A stretch of DNA of 64,000 nucleotides from Mixta theicola (GCF_002895925.1 NZ_NWUO01000015.1:1-64000); one strand, 5' to 3'; shown: positions 30,679 through 41,381, counted from the stretch's first letter. A program made the numbers and translations. Notes: generated by a model not told the origin, from the letters alone.

Positions 30679-31841
30679 TTACTGTTTAGCACGCTCTTCG
30701 AGCATAGCGACCGCTGGCAGTTTCTTGCCTTCCACGAACTCAAGGAACGCGCCGCCGCCGGTAGAGATATAAGAAATTTTATCTTCGATGCCAAACAGAT
30801 CGATTGCCGCCAGCGTATCGCCGCCGCCAGCAACAGAGAACGCTTCGCTGTCAGCGATCGCGTTAGCGATGATTTCAGTGCCTTTACGGAAGTTCGGGAA
30901 TTCGAACACGCCTACCGGGCCGTTCCACAGGATGGTTTTCGCCTCTTTCAGCACTTTCGCCAGCGCCTGCGCCGTTTCATCGCCGAAGTCCATAATCTCT
31001 TCGTTATCGGCAACATCGGTAACTTTTTTCACCGTAGCGACAGCAGTTTCAGAGAATTCCGTACCTACGCGGGAATCGGTAGGTACCGGAATGCCGTACT
31101 GGTCACGCAGCCCTTTCGCGGCCTCAACGAAATCTGGCTCGTACAGGGATTTACCCACGTTGTTATCGATAGCCACGAAGGTGTTAGCGATACCGCCGCC
31201 AACAATCACGGTGTCAGCGATTTTAACCAGCGAGTTCAGCACGTCGAACTTGGTAGAAACTTTAGAACCACCTACCACCGCAACCAGCGGACGAGCCGGG
31301 TTGTTCATCACTTTGCCCAGCGCTTCCAGCTCGGCGGACAGCAGCGGGCCGGCGCAGGCGATCGGCGCAAATTTACCCACGCCGTGCGTGGAAGCCTGCG
31401 CGCGGTGAGCGGTACCAAATGCATCCATAACGAATACGTCGCACAGCGCGGCATATTTTTTTGAGAGGGTTTCGTCGTCTTTCTTCTCGCCTTTGTTGAA
31501 ACGCACGTTTTCCAACACCACCAGTTCGCCCGCGCCGACTTCTACGCCGTCGAGGTAATCTTTAGCCAGGGTTACGTTGGTGCCGTTCAGTTTCTCTTTC
31601 AGGTAGTTCACTACCGGCAGCAGGGAGAATTCTTCGTTATATTCGCCTTCGGTCGGACGTCCAGGTGGGAAGTCACCATCACTTTCGCGCCCTGTTTCAG
31701 AGCAGCTTCGATGGTCGGCAGCGAAGCGCGAATACGCGCATCTGACGTCACTTTCCCTTCTTTAACCGGCACGTTGAGATCGGCACGGATCAGAACGCGT
31801 TTACCAGCAAGATCCAGATCGGTCATCTTAATTACAGACAT
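30679..31841 (-). CDS. pgk: Phosphoglycerate kinase, with an apparent one-base frameshift
   Basis: ATP-generating enzyme of glycolysis (1,3-bisphosphoglycerate to 3-phosphoglycerate). As read, the frame breaks after MVTSHL (about residue 60): codons 1-76 end at TAG (31611) and the remaining 310 codons continue in another frame from VNYLKEKL. Adding one G (a C on the plus strand next to 31661-31662) restores the conserved [16 protein letters not shown] stretch and gives 387 residues, exactly the E. coli length. GRPTEG is a substrate-binding motif, so neither half could work alone. The nucleotide-binding part ([18 protein letters not shown]) is intact. As pgk is a key central-metabolism gene and everything else is preserved, a sequencing or assembly error is the likeliest cause. 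Confidence 0.93.
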
Positions 31842-31891
31842 GGTGAACCCTCTCGTTGATTCTCATAAGTTTTGTCAGACGCATCCGCGTC

Positions 31892-32911
31892 TTACCTGAA
31901 ACCGCTTGCGGCTAGCGCTAACGTGGTATCGAGCATCCGGTTAGCAAAGCCCCATTCATTGTCACACCAGACTAATGTCTTAACCAGGTGGTGACCGCTG
32001 ACCCGCGTTTGCGTGCCGTCCACTATGGCACTGTGCGGATCGTGATTAAAATCGATCGAGACTAACGGCATTTCCGTATAGTCAACTATACCACTAAAAG
32101 CCCCCGCTGAGGCATTTTGCAGCACGGCGTTTACCTCGCCGGCCGTTACCGCCGCGCGTACGCTAACGCTTAGATCCATCGCGGTTACGTTGATGGTTGG
32201 CACCCGTACGGCGATCGCCTCAAAGCGATCGTGAAACTGCGGCAGAATGCGTCCGATGCCTGCGGCAAGCCGCGTATCAACGGGAATGATCGACTGGCTG
32301 GCAGCGCGCGTACGGCGCAGATCGCTGTGATAGGCGTCGATCACCTGCTGATCGTGCATAGCGGAATGGATAGTCGTTACGGTGCCAGATTCGATGCCGA
32401 AAGCATCATCCAGCAGCTTAATAATCGGAATAATACAGTTGGTGGTGCATGAGGCGTTGGAGATAATGCGGTCGGTTTGTTTAAGCGCCTGCTCATTCAC
32501 GCCGAAAACCACCGTGGCGTCGAGATCGTTGCCGCCGGGGTGAGAAAACAGCACTTTCTTCGCGCCGGCCTGCAGATGGGCTTCGCCATCGGCCCGGCTG
32601 CCCCAAATGCCGGTACAGTCCAGCACCACGTCAACGTTGAGTTCACGCCACGGCAGATCGGCGATTTGCGCCTGATGCAGCAGACGAATCGTATCCTCGC
32701 CCACCCATAGCAGATCGCGTTCCTGACGCACCTCCCAGGCGAAACGGCCATGGCTGGTATCATATTTCAGCAGATGGGCCATACCAGCGGATTCCGCCAG
32801 TTCATTGATGGCGACCACGCTAATTTCTGCCCGACGGCCGGTTTCGTACAGCGCACGTAATACGCTGCGTCCAATACGGCCAAAGCCATTAATCGCTACG
32901 CGAAGGGTCAT
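31892..32911 (-). CDS. epd: D-erythrose-4-phosphate dehydrogenase
   Basis: A 339-residue NAD enzyme of the GAPDH family that oxidises erythrose 4-phosphate to 4-phosphoerythronate in pyridoxal phosphate synthesis. The NAD-binding [17 protein letters not shown] and the catalytic Cys in [12 protein letters not shown] are visible. Position before pgk-fbaA and the length of 339 mark it as Epd rather than GapA. First gene of the glycolytic operon; Cra and CRP sites lie upstream. Confidence 0.95.
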   Translation of the reverse strand: MTLRVAINGFGRIGRSVLRALYETGRRAEISVVAINELAESAGMAHLLKYDTSHGRFAWEVRQERDLLWVGEDTIRLLHQAQIADLPWRELNVDVVLDCTGIWGSRADGEAHLQAGAKKVLFSHPGGNDLDATVVFGVNEQALKQTDRIISNASCTTNCIIPIIKLLDDAFGIESGTVTTIHSAMHDQQVIDAYHSDLRRTRAASQSIIPVDTRLAAGIGRILPQFHDRFEAIAVRVPTINVTAMDLSVSVRAAVTAGEVNAVLQNASAGAFSGIVDYTEMPLVSIDFNHDPHSAIVDGTQTRVSGHHLVKTLVWCDNEWGFANRMLDTTLALAASGFR

Positions 32912-33029
32912 AATTCTCCTGCGTCAGAACCTGATAAAAACGTGCCGATAGCCTGAGCCAGCCGTTACGATTTGTACAGGGAAAAATCCGCCAGTGCAAT
33001 CCATCGTAAAGATAGGTAACTGCCTAAAC

Positions 33030-33041
33030 TGAAACGCTTCA
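33030..33041. promoter_or_regulatory. Cra (FruR) operator upstream of epd-pgk-fbaA
   Basis: TGAAACGCTTCA, inside the dyad CTGAA-ACGC-TTCAG (33029-33042), fits the Cra consensus TGAAACGTTTCA with one mismatch. It is about 120 bases upstream of epd. Cra represses glycolytic genes including this operon in E. coli. Confidence 0.75.
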
Positions 33042-33101
33042 GCCAGAATATTCGTTACCAGGAATAATTAAAATGATAGCGATCAACCCTTGCAACAAAC
33101 T

Positions 33102-33117
33102 TCTGACGCAGATCACA
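33102..33117. promoter_or_regulatory. CRP-like site upstream of epd
   Basis: On the minus strand TGTGA-TCTGCG-TCAGA, preceded by AAATT, is close to the CRP consensus TGTGA-N6-TCACA. It is about 190 bases upstream of epd. The E. coli epd operon has a CRP-dependent promoter. It could also serve the rightward bactofilin-like gene. Confidence 0.55.
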
Positions 33118-33377
33118 AATTTGAATAAAAGTCGTCGTGCCCGACCCCGCTTTCGTTAGCAGTCATAGTATCGTGAGACGACGCCATGCCTCACTTTTGC
33201 TTTCACCGCTCAGGGAAAAGGGATCGCTTTAGTCTGCATCGCGTGCGCGTCGCCTGCCAGCCTGCGCATACTTTATCTATCGCGCTGACATTGTTATCCG
33301 GCAGGCCTGTATCGTCGAATAAAGCTCAGCCGTTACGGCTGCGCTGCTCGTTTTTTCTGGTTCAGTAAAAGGACGTT

Positions 33378-34130
33378 ATGAACTACAAGCTGCTTTGGGG
33401 CATCTGGTTTATCTGGGCTCTGGCTTTGCTGGCTTATTGTCTGCAATGGGAAGCGCACCAGGGGCTTTTAAACATTCTGTTAAAAATAGCGCCGATTATT
33501 TTATCTTTGATTATCTTATTTTTCATGCGTTATCTGTTACCACACAAGGGATTGAAAATGTTTAAACGTAAAGAAATATTAAATGAAAATAATCATTCTT
33601 CTTCGACAGAGCCGGAGGAGATTATTTCCGTCACCTCTTTGCCGGAGTTGCAAGAAACGGCTTTAGCTGCGGTGGGCATGGAAAAGAATACAACGATTAT
33701 TCCGCCTTCATGTCATATCAAGGGCGAAATAAACACGTCAGGCGATATATGTATTAGCGGTTCTGTTAATGGGATTATTACGGCGGAGAAAACCGTTTAT
33801 GTGCTGCATCACGGCAACGTTGAAGGCGAGATCTACGCTGAAAAAGTAGTAGTGGATGGAAAGTTAACCGGCACCTGCGCCAGCGAGACGGTAGAAATCA
33901 ACGCTAATGGTTATATTGACGGTACGATTGAAAGCGACGATCTGTCGATTAATAAAAGCGGGCACTTTTACGGTATTTCAAAACCGAGGACGGGTAAGCA
34001 AACACAGGCTGATAGAGCAGCGGAAAACCCGGACTATACCGACAAAGCCACGGTTAAAGAAAGCAGCATAGAAAATTTCTCCATGGTTCAGCATTTCCCC
34101 GATAATATGCAGGAAGAATATACTCCATAA
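33378..34130 (+). CDS. Membrane-anchored bactofilin-like (polymer-forming) protein
   Basis: A 250-residue protein. Two N-terminal transmembrane helices (about 7-24 and 31-51) precede a linker and a bactofilin (DUF583) beta-helix domain at about residues 105-192. Its repeated short beta rungs are visible as TTIIPPSCHIKGEINTSGDI, CISGSVNGIITAEKTVY and VEGEIYAEKVVVDGKLTG. The C-terminal 55 residues are polar and probably disordered. Bactofilins polymerise without nucleotide and affect cell shape or wall enzymes; the Proteus homologue CcmA is also membrane-anchored. AAGGA precedes the ATG. It occupies the slot where E. coli has yggCDFP and cmtAB. Confidence 0.85.
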   Translation: MNYKLLWGIWFIWALALLAYCLQWEAHQGLLNILLKIAPIILSLIILFFMRYLLPHKGLKMFKRKEILNENNHSSSTEPEEIISVTSLPELQETALAAVGMEKNTTIIPPSCHIKGEINTSGDICISGSVNGIITAEKTVYVLHHGNVEGEIYAEKVVVDGKLTGTCASETVEINANGYIDGTIESDDLSINKSGHFYGISKPRTGKQTQADRAAENPDYTDKATVKESSIENFSMVQHFPDNMQEEYTP

Positions 34131-34180
34131 CGCATTATCAGTAGCCACTACGGATATTTTAGCTGCTCAGTATAGTAATA

Positions 34181-34214
34181 ATGGCGCCGGATTCGGATTA
34201 AAATAGGGCGCCAT
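34181..34214. repeat. Hairpin between the bactofilin-like gene and tktA
   Basis: ATGGCGCC (34181-34188) and GGCGCCAT (34207-34214) form an 8-bp stem with an 18-base loop between two convergent genes. No T-run adjoins it. Confidence 0.4.
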
Positions 34215-34254
34215 ACATAAAACGGTACGCCCATTAATGAGCGCACCTTAATAC

Positions 34255-36246
34255 TTACAGAATCGCTTTAGCTTTTGCTACCACGTTCTCAACGGTAAAG
34301 CCAAACAGCTCGAACAGCTTCTCCGCCGGGGCGGATTCACCGAAGCTGGTCATCCCGATAACCGCGCCGTTCAGGCCGGTATATTTATACCAGTAGTCGG
34401 CAATGCCCGCTTCGATCGCTACGCGCGCGCCGACCGCTTTCGGCAGCACCGACTCGCGGTACGCGTCATCCTGCTTATCAAACGCATCGGTAGACGGCAT
34501 GGAAACCACGCGCACCTGATAGCCTTCAGAAGTCAGCCGATCCCAGGCTGCAACCGCCAGTTCGACTTCCGAACCGGTGGCGATCAGGATCAACTGCGGC
34601 TGGCCTTCGCACGCTTTCAGCACGTAGGCGCCACGCGCGATATTTGCCAGCTGCTCAGCGCTACGCGTCTGCTGCGCCAGATTCTGACGAGAGAAAATCA
34701 GCGCGGTCGGGCCGTCCTGACGCTCAATGGCATATTTCCACGCCACGGCAGATTCGACCTGATCGCACGGACGCCAGGTGCTCATATTCGGCGTAACGCG
34801 CAGGCTGGCGATCTGTTCAACCGGCTGGTGAGTCGGGCCATCTTCGCCCAGACCGATAGAGTCATGGGTATAAACCATCACCTGACGAATCTTCATCAGC
34901 GCAGCCATACGCGCCGCGTTACGGGCATATTCCACAAACATCAGGAAGGTGGCGGTATAAGGCAGGAAACCGCCGTGCAACGCGATGCCGTTAGCGATAG
35001 CGGTCATACCGAATTCGCGCACGCCGTAGTGGATATAGTTACCGGCCGCATCATCATTAATGCCTTTTGAACCGGACCACATGGTCAGATTCGACGGTGC
35101 GAGATCGGCGGAGCCGCCCAGATATTCCGGCAGCAGCTTACCGAACGCTTCAATCGCATTCTGCGATGCTTTACGGCTGGCGATGTTAGCCGGGTTGGCC
35201 TGCAGCTGCTCGATAAATTTCTGCGACTCTTCCTGCCAGCTGGCCGGCAATTCATGGTTCATGCGGCGCGTAAACTCAGCGGCCAGCTCCGGATAAGCCT
35301 GCGCATAAGCATTAAATTTCTGCTGCCATGCGGCTTCTTTCACCTGACCGGCTTCTTTGGCATCCCATTGCGCGTAAATTTCCTGCGGGATAACAAAAGG
35401 CGCATGTTCCCAGCCCAGCTGTTTGCGGGTCAGGACGATTTCATCATCGCCCAGCGGCGCGCCGTGTGAATCATGCGTACCGGCTTTATTCGGTGAGCCG
35501 AAGCCGATAACGGTCTTGCACATCAGCAGTGACGGCTTATCGCTAACCGCTTTTGCTTCTTCAATCGCTTTTTTAATCGCGTCGGCATCGTGGCCGTCTA
35601 CGCCGCGCACCACGTGCCAGCCGTAAGCCTCAAAACGGGCAGCGGTATCGTCGCTGAACCAGCCTTCAATATGACCATCAATGGAGATGCCGTTGTCATC
35701 ATAAAACGCGAGCAGTTTGCCCAGCTTCAGCGTCCCGGCCAGCGAGCATACCTCATGAGAAATCCCTTCCATCATGCAGCCGTCGCCCATAAATACGTAA
35801 GTATGGTGATCGACGATGTCATGATTCGGACGGTTAAACTGCGCCGCCATGGTGCGTTCAGCGATAGCCATACCGACCGCATTGGCAACCCCCTGCCCCA
35901 GCGGACCGGTGGTGGTTTCTACGCCTGCGGTATAACCATATTCCGGGTGACCTGGCGTTTTAGAGTGTAGCTGACGGAAATTTTTCAGCTCTTCGACCGG
36001 CAGATCGTAGCCGGTAAGGTGCAGCAGGCTATAGATCAGCATAGAGCCGTGCCCGTTAGACAAAACGAAGCGATCGCGATCGGCCCACAGAGGGTTGGTC
36101 GGATTGTGATTCAGGTAATCACGCCACAGCACTTCGGCAATATCCGCCATGCCCATCGGGGCACCCGGATGTCCAGATTTCGCTTTTTGTACTGCATCCA
36201 TGCTCAGGGCGCGAACGGCGTTGGCAAGCTCTTTACGAGAAGACAT
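34255..36246 (-). CDS. tktA: Transketolase
   Basis: A 663-residue ThDP- and Mg-dependent enzyme transferring two-carbon units in the pentose phosphate pathway. Visible are the N-terminal [13 protein letters not shown], the ThDP motif [13 protein letters not shown], and [18 protein letters not shown] in the pyrimidine domain. Length equals E. coli TktA. Divergent from loiP, convergent with the bactofilin-like gene. Confidence 0.97.
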   Translation of the reverse strand: MSSRKELANAVRALSMDAVQKAKSGHPGAPMGMADIAEVLWRDYLNHNPTNPLWADRDRFVLSNGHGSMLIYSLLHLTGYDLPVEELKNFRQLHSKTPGHPEYGYTAGVETTTGPLGQGVANAVGMAIAERTMAAQFNRPNHDIVDHHTYVFMGDGCMMEGISHEVCSLAGTLKLGKLLAFYDDNGISIDGHIEGWFSDDTAARFEAYGWHVVRGVDGHDADAIKKAIEEAKAVSDKPSLLMCKTVIGFGSPNKAGTHDSHGAPLGDDEIVLTRKQLGWEHAPFVIPQEIYAQWDAKEAGQVKEAAWQQKFNAYAQAYPELAAEFTRRMNHELPASWQEESQKFIEQLQANPANIASRKASQNAIEAFGKLLPEYLGGSADLAPSNLTMWSGSKGINDDAAGNYIHYGVREFGMTAIANGIALHGGFLPYTATFLMFVEYARNAARMAALMKIRQVMVYTHDSIGLGEDGPTHQPVEQIASLRVTPNMSTWRPCDQVESAVAWKYAIERQDGPTALIFSRQNLAQQTRSAEQLANIARGAYVLKACEGQPQLILIATGSEVELAVAAWDRLTSEGYQVRVVSMPSTDAFDKQDDAYRESVLPKAVGARVAIEAGIADYWYKYTGLNGAVIGMTSFGESAPAEKLFELFGFTVENVVAKAKAIL

Positions 36247-36533
36247 GTGTTACTCCAGGTCGGATTAGTGCTTCGCCGTCCTTAACCTATTGTAATTAAT
36301 GAGTTATCAGGCAAAGCCAGAGAAAAGTCGCCAAACAATGTACATGAAAAGCGGGGTAGAAGTACATGGCGTGAGCGACGAAATATCAGGGAGATTTCGC
36401 GCTTTAAGCGTTGTCTACTGGGCTTTAGATATTGAAACCGCTATAAGAGAGCCTTACTGGAAAAGCGCCACGCGCATTTTTTTCAGGTTAATTAGTGTTT
36501 ACTACCTTGTTACTGTGATGGGATATGAATGGA

Positions 36534-37292
36534 ATGAAAATCCGTGCTTCTTTGGTGGCCCTGTCGGTCGCCACGTTACTTTCTGGTTGTCAGAATATTG
36601 ATAGCTCCGCGCTGATGCAGTCTGGCGCACAGGCTTTTCAGGCCGCCACCCTTAGCGACGAGCAGGTCAGAACGCTCAGCGACCAGTCCTGTCAGCAGAT
36701 GGACAGCGAAGCGCAAATCGCTCAGTCCGGCAGCACTTATCAACAGCGTCTGGATAAAATCGCCGCCGCGCTGGGCAATAACATTAACGGTACGCCGGCT
36801 AACTATAAGGTTTATATCACCAAAGATGTTAACGCCTGGGCGATGGCCAACGGCTGTATCCGCGTTTACAGCGGTCTGATGGATATGATGACCGACAACG
36901 AAGTGGAAGCGGTGCTGGGTCATGAGATGGGCCACGTTGCGCTGGGCCACTCGCGTAAAGCGATGCAGGTCGCTTACGCCACTACGGCGGCGCGTACCGC
37001 TGCGGCCTCGATGGGCGGTATTGCCGCTACGCTGTCGCAGTCGCAGCTCGGCGATCTGGGACAAAAGCTGGTGAGCGCACAGTTCTCGCAAACGCAGGAG
37101 TCGCAGGCGGACGATTACTCTTACGATCTGCTGAAAAAACGCGGCATCGATCCGAACGGTCTGGTCACCAGCTTTGAAAAACTGGCGAAGCTGGAAGGAA
37201 CTCAACAGAGCTCCATGTTTGACGATCACCCAACGTCTGAGGCGCGTGCTGAACATATCAAAGAGCGTATCGCCGCCGACGGCCTTAAATAA
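36534..37292 (+). CDS. loiP: Outer-membrane metalloprotease lipoprotein LoiP (YggG)
   Basis: A 252-residue M48 family zinc peptidase. The signal peptide ends in the lipobox LLSGC, so the mature protein is a lipoprotein starting at Cys18 or 19. The zinc site HEMGHVALGH with the downstream Glu in QESQADDYSYDLL is intact. LoiP works with BepA/YfgC and is induced at low osmolarity in E. coli. The ATG at 36534 (MKIRASL) is chosen over 36525 because it gives the E. coli length and a better-spaced GGA. Confidence 0.94.
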   Translation: MKIRASLVALSVATLLSGCQNIDSSALMQSGAQAFQAATLSDEQVRTLSDQSCQQMDSEAQIAQSGSTYQQRLDKIAAALGNNINGTPANYKVYITKDVNAWAMANGCIRVYSGLMDMMTDNEVEAVLGHEMGHVALGHSRKAMQVAYATTAARTAAASMGGIAATLSQSQLGDLGQKLVSAQFSQTQESQADDYSYDLLKKRGIDPNGLVTSFEKLAKLEGTQQSSMFDDHPTSEARAEHIKERIAADGLK

Positions 37293-37299
37293 GCCCATC

Positions 37300-37323
37300 G
37301 GGAGACGTTATCTCTCCCTTTGT
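37300..37323 (+). terminator. Terminator after loiP
   Basis: GGGAGA (37300-37305) pairs with TCTCCC (37313-37318), followed by TTTGT. Modest strength. Confidence 0.55.
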
Positions 37324-37334
37324 GCCCGCGGCAA

Positions 37335-37362
37335 TAAAAAAGGGGAGGTTTCTCGCCTCCCC
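37335..37362 (-). terminator. Leftward terminator after the ThDP-enzyme pseudogene
   Basis: GGGGAGG-TTTCTCG-CCTCCCC (37342-37362) with seven A at 37335-37341, a T-run on the minus strand. It lies 16 bases after the pseudogene's stop codon. Confidence 0.82.
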
Positions 37363-37378
37363 AATGGCTATAAGAAAA

Positions 37379-37995
37379 TCAATACAGCGTTTTCTGCGGT
37401 GGCCCGGCAAAGCGCAGCGCGCCGATTTTATCCACTCTGATCTCCACCACCGACGGCCCGACCGACGCCAGCGCTTTCGTCATCACCGCCTGAAAATCGT
37501 CAACATGCTCAACCTGCCACGCCTGCAGGCCGATCGCCTGCGCCAGCTGGGTGAAATCGGGCGTATGCAGCTGATTATAGTACTGGCGGCCGCCGAAATA
37601 TTTATCCTGGATGCCGCGCATCACGCCGTAGCCGCCGTCGTTCATTATCAGCAGCGTGACGTTGGCCTGCTCCTGCGCCAGCGTCGCCAGCTCGCCCAGG
37701 CTCAGGCTAAGTCCGCCGTCGCCCACCAGCCCCACCACCTTACGCTGCGGATTGGCGACCGCGACGCCAATCGCCATCGGCAGTCCCATGCCGATGGCGC
37801 CCGCCAGCGGCGTGACGGAAGCAGTCGCCAGAGCCAGCGGAATCAGGCTGCCCTGAATATCGATCGGAATTTCGACGGAGACCGGGCCGCAGGGCGGCGT
37901 TTGCGCCTCCTGAATCGCCTTATGCAAAATAGCGATCGCCTGATGCGCGTTGCTGACGCACCAGGCGCGTTTAGACGCGGCTTTCAGGAAGGTTA
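37379..37995 (-). pseudogene. Truncated ThDP-dependent decarboxylase/synthase pseudogene
   Basis: The remnant keeps the end of the N-terminal ThDP (PYR) domain, FLKAASKRAWCVSNAHQA through GPVSVEIPIDIQ. This runs directly into the C-terminal ThDP (PP) domain, GLPMAIGVAVANP, VGDGGLSLSLGEL and MNDGGYGVMRGIQD, up to a normal-looking C-terminus. About 140 N-terminal residues and the whole central domain (roughly 200 residues) of a usual 530-550 residue enzyme are missing, so it cannot be active. The family includes acetolactate synthase and 5-guanidino-2-oxopentanoate decarboxylase. Its place directly downstream of agmatinase (five bases) suggests a former role in arginine or agmatine metabolism, which is inference. 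Confidence 0.8.
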
Positions 37996-38142
37996 AGCAC
38001 GGCACTACGCAAAAAGGAGTAAATAACGACGCCGCGTTGCCTGGAAATAAAAAAATAAAGGGGAAAGAATTAAGATATTTCTCAGAAGAGTGACGGACAA
38101 AAAAAAGAACCGCCGCGCCGAGACAGCGCGGCGGCACAGGCC

Positions 38143-39078
38143 TTAGCCTTTATTCGCTTTATTCACCGCCTGCACGTGCAGCATATCCAGCGCGATGGTT
38201 GCCGCCGCCAGCGAGGTGAGATCGGACTGGTCGTAGCCCGGCGCCACTTCCACCAGATCCATACCGACGATATTCAGGCCCTGCAGACCACGAATCAGCT
38301 TCAGCGTTTTATCGGTGGTCAGGCCGCCAATTACCGGCGTGCCGGTGCCAGGCGCATGGGCCGGATCGAGGCAGTCAATATCAAAGGTCAGGTAAACCGG
38401 CATATCGCCGACGATCTGCTTCACCTGCGCCAGAATATCATCCACACCGCGATCGTTGACCTGCGCCGCATCCAGCACCTGATAGCCAAGGTTTTTATCA
38501 AATTCGGTACGAATACCGATCTGTACCGAGCGCTGCGGATCGATCAGACCTTCCTGCGGCGCATGATGGAACATGGTGCCGTGGTCAAATTTCGGGCCGT
38601 TGGAATAGGTATCGGTATGCGCATCGAAATGGACCAGCGCCATTTTGCCGAAATGCTTCGCATGGGCGCGCAGCAGCGGCAGCGTAATGTAGTGGTCGCC
38701 GCCGAAAGTCAGCATACGCTTGCCGCTCGCCAGCAGTTTCTCGGCGTGCGCCTGCAGCTTGTCGGTCAAGTCCTGTGAATCACCGAATGCGTAAACCAGA
38801 TCGCCGCAGTCAATCACATTCAGACGCTCGCGCAGATCGAAATCCCACGGCCAGCGGCAGCCTTCCCACGCCAGGTTAGTCGAAACCTGGCGAATTGCGC
38901 CTGGGCCAAGACGGCTGCCGGGACGACCGGACGTTGCGGCATCAAAAGGAATACCGGTGATCACCCATTCAGAATCGCTGTCGTAAGGCTGAAAATTCAG
39001 CGGGAAGCGCATAAAGCCAAAAGCATTGGAAACCAGCGAATTATCGTACTGATGACCTAAGGTGTTGGTGTTATTCAT
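38143..39078 (-). CDS. speB: Agmatinase SpeB
   Basis: A 311-residue Mn-dependent ureohydrolase cleaving agmatine to putrescine and urea. The binuclear Mn site is visible in [21 protein letters not shown] and [18 protein letters not shown]. Length is close to E. coli SpeB (306). It lies downstream of speA on the same strand with a hairpin between, and the two enzymes catalyse consecutive steps from arginine to putrescine. Confidence 0.96.
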   Translation of the reverse strand: MNNTNTLGHQYDNSLVSNAFGFMRFPLNFQPYDSDSEWVITGIPFDAATSGRPGSRLGPGAIRQVSTNLAWEGCRWPWDFDLRERLNVIDCGDLVYAFGDSQDLTDKLQAHAEKLLASGKRMLTFGGDHYITLPLLRAHAKHFGKMALVHFDAHTDTYSNGPKFDHGTMFHHAPQEGLIDPQRSVQIGIRTEFDKNLGYQVLDAAQVNDRGVDDILAQVKQIVGDMPVYLTFDIDCLDPAHAPGTGTPVIGGLTTDKTLKLIRGLQGLNIVGMDLVEVAPGYDQSDLTSLAAATIALDMLHVQAVNKANKG

Positions 39079-39127
39079 AACAACTCCTTTTATTCATGAC
39101 GGCACGGCCGACATGGTTGTTCAGATG

Positions 39128-39172
39128 AAAAAAATCCCCTCCGCGTCGTTAAACCCGACGAGGAAGGGATTG
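39128..39172 (-). terminator. Leftward terminator between speA and speB
   Basis: AATCCC...CGTCG and CGACG...GGGATT form an interrupted stem centred near 39152, with an A-run at 39128-39134 (T-run on the minus strand). It would end speA transcripts before speB. Confidence 0.65.
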
Positions 39173-39253
39173 ATGGGGTAGCTGACGGCAATTATCGCCG
39201 CGCGGAACGCAGGCGGCAAATGTCATTGATGACGCTGGCCGCCGCATTGCCGC

Positions 39254-41230
39254 TTATTCGTCTTCTAAATAAGTATAGCCGTAGAGGCCCGCCTCAAACT
39301 CTTCGAGGAACTGCTCGCGCAGCTCATCGTCAAGCTCGGTCTGTTTCACCTGATTGCGGAACAGATCCAGCAGCTCCTGCGGATTCAGCTGCACATACTC
39401 CAGCATATCCGCAACGGTGTCCCCTTCATCCGACAGCTCAACTTCAACGCTGCCGTCGGCGAAAGCGTAAACGTTAACCGCTTCAGTATCGCCAAACAGG
39501 TTGTGCATATTGCCCAGGATTTCCTGATAAGCGCCCACCATAAAGAAGCCCAGCATCGGTGGATTATCCACGTCGTACTGCGGCATCGGCATCGTCGTGG
39601 CGATACCGTCGCCGTCAACGTAGTGATCGATGGTGCCATCAGAGTCACAGGTGATGTCGAGCAGCACCGCGCGGCGCTCCGGCGTTTTATTCAGCCCTTC
39701 CAGCGGCAGCACCGGGAACAGCTGATCGATGCCCCACGCGTCCGGCATTGACTGGAACAGCGAGAAGTTAACGTAGATCTTATCCGCCATGCGTTCCTGC
39801 AGCTCATCGATAATCGGACGATGGGCGCGGTTGCTGGGGTCCAGATGCTGCTGAATATAGTGACAGATGCTCAGATAGAGCTGCTCTGCCCAGGCGCGCT
39901 GCGACAGATCGTAGGTGCCCTGCGAATAGCCGGTATGAATATCATGCAGATCCATCTGGCTGTCGTGCAGCCATTCACGCAGCGAACGACGCGTATTCGG
40001 CTCGTGCATCTCCTGCCAGGTTTCCCACATGCTCAGCAGCGGACGCGGCGCATCCTCTTCCGGGGCCGACGGCTTGCTGAACTCGCTGCGCTCAACGCCG
40101 ATAATATTGGAAACCAGCACGGTGTGGTGCGCGGTAACCGCCCGGCCCGATTCGGTAATCACCGTCGGATGCGGTAAGTTATGCTCTTCACAGGCATCGC
40201 CAATCGCCCAGATTACGTTGTTGGCATACTCGTTCAGGCCGTAGTTAACGGAGCAGTCTGACTGCGAGCGCGTGCCTTCATAGTCAACGCCCAGGCCGCC
40301 GCCAACGTCAAAGCACTGAATATTGACGCCCAGCTTCGCCAGTTCAACGTAGAAGCGCGCTGATTCACGTACGCCGGTAGCAATATCACGGATATTGGCC
40401 ATCTGCGAACCGAGATGGAAATGCAGCAGCTGCAGGCTGTCGAGACGCCCGGCGTTACGCATAATATCCACCAGCTGCAGCACCTGTGAAGCGGAAAGAC
40501 CGAACTTCGATTTTTCGCCGCCGCTGGACTGCCATTTACCGGAACCCTGCGAGGCCAGGCGGGCGCGGATACCCAGACGCGGCACCACATTCAGGCGCTC
40601 CGCTTCTTCCAGCACCAGTTTTACCTCGGTCATTTTTTCGATAACCAGGTAAACCTTATGGCCCATTTTCTCGCCAATCAGCGCCAGACGGATATATTCA
40701 CGATCTTTATAGCCGTTACAGACAATCACCGTGCGCGTCATACCGGCATGAGCCAGCACCGCCATCAGCTCCGCTTTCGAACCCGCTTCCAGACCCAGCG
40801 GCTCGCCGGAGTGGATTAACGATTCGATGACGCGCTTATGCTGGTTAACCTTAATCGGATAAACCAGGAAATAGTCGCCCCGATAGCCGTACGATTCACG
40901 CGCGCGTTTAAAGGCGGCGTTAATCGAGCGCAGGCGATGCTGCAGGATCTGCGGAAAGCAGAACAGCGCCGGTAAGCGCTGGCCGTCGGCTTCACGCTCT
41001 TTCACCAGGCGGGCCAGGTCTACGCGCACTTCCGGCATATCCGGATCGGGGCAGACGCTAATATGCCCCAGCTCGTTGACGTCGTAATAGTTGTTGCCCC
41101 ACCAGGCAATGTTATAGGTACGCAGCATTCTGCTCGCATCTTGATCGCTCATCGCCACCTCCTGCATCGAGCGCAGTCCACCCTGTTCGCCTGCTGACGA
41201 ACCCTTGATATTCTTTATGTCGTCAGACAT
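39254..41230 (-). CDS. speA: Biosynthetic arginine decarboxylase SpeA
   Basis: A 658-residue PLP enzyme (fold III) converting arginine to agmatine. The PLP lysine lies in [15 protein letters not shown], the phosphate-binding [10 protein letters not shown] follows, and the catalytic-region ITCDSDG is present. The start at 41230 ([10 protein letters not shown]) has the same length as E. coli SpeA (658); the frame extends five codons further upstream. A small yqgB-like frame ends over its start codon. With speB it supplies putrescine. Confidence 0.96.
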   Translation of the reverse strand: MSDDIKNIKGSSAGEQGGLRSMQEVAMSDQDASRMLRTYNIAWWGNNYYDVNELGHISVCPDPDMPEVRVDLARLVKEREADGQRLPALFCFPQILQHRLRSINAAFKRARESYGYRGDYFLVYPIKVNQHKRVIESLIHSGEPLGLEAGSKAELMAVLAHAGMTRTVIVCNGYKDREYIRLALIGEKMGHKVYLVIEKMTEVKLVLEEAERLNVVPRLGIRARLASQGSGKWQSSGGEKSKFGLSASQVLQLVDIMRNAGRLDSLQLLHFHLGSQMANIRDIATGVRESARFYVELAKLGVNIQCFDVGGGLGVDYEGTRSQSDCSVNYGLNEYANNVIWAIGDACEEHNLPHPTVITESGRAVTAHHTVLVSNIIGVERSEFSKPSAPEEDAPRPLLSMWETWQEMHEPNTRRSLREWLHDSQMDLHDIHTGYSQGTYDLSQRAWAEQLYLSICHYIQQHLDPSNRAHRPIIDELQERMADKIYVNFSLFQSMPDAWGIDQLFPVLPLEGLNKTPERRAVLLDITCDSDGTIDHYVDGDGIATTMPMPQYDVDNPPMLGFFMVGAYQEILGNMHNLFGDTEAVNVYAFADGSVEVELSDEGDTVADMLEYVQLNPQELLDLFRNQVKQTELDDELREQFLEEFEAGLYGYTYLEDE

Positions 41231-41363
41231 CGCGAACCTCAACATTAATTAGTGTTGCAGAATAATTAACAACTATCGCAGTTTGGCGCTGCCGGAACAA
41301 GCCACCTTCCGGCGAGGTTGCCAGCATAAAATGCTGAACTGTCGCCTCAACCCACTGCGTCAT
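41223..41363 (-). CDS. yqgB: Small YqgB-like protein overlapping the speA start
   Basis: A 46-codon frame read leftward (ATG at 41363). It ends with the string [14 protein letters not shown] followed by a TGA at 41223-41225 inside the speA start region. E. coli yqgB lies at exactly this place upstream of speA and, as I recall it, ends with a similar AAIVVNC-type string. The part before it (GGLFRQRQ) resembles the YGLLSQFQ segment. An upstream GTG at 41381 with GGAG nine bases before is an alternative start. The overlap of eight bases with speA would allow translational coupling. YqgB function is poorly known (acid stress has been reported). Confidence 0.5.
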   Translation of the reverse strand: MTQWVEATVQHFMLATSPEGGLFRQRQTAIVVNYSATLINVEVRDV

Positions 41364-41381
41364 AGATTCAGTGTAAAACAC

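Larger units (their letters stand above)
32912..33377. other. Divergent control region between epd and the bactofilin-like gene
   Basis: A 466-base stretch without a supported gene. The half near epd holds the Cra and CRP sites. The half near the bactofilin-like gene (33180-33377) has a short open frame from 33186 that lacks a recognisable product. Confidence 0.5.

Noticed and set aside
36299-36601. 100-codon rightward frame overlapping the loiP start
   Set aside because: It runs through the tktA-loiP promoter region and into loiP in another frame; no family resemblance.
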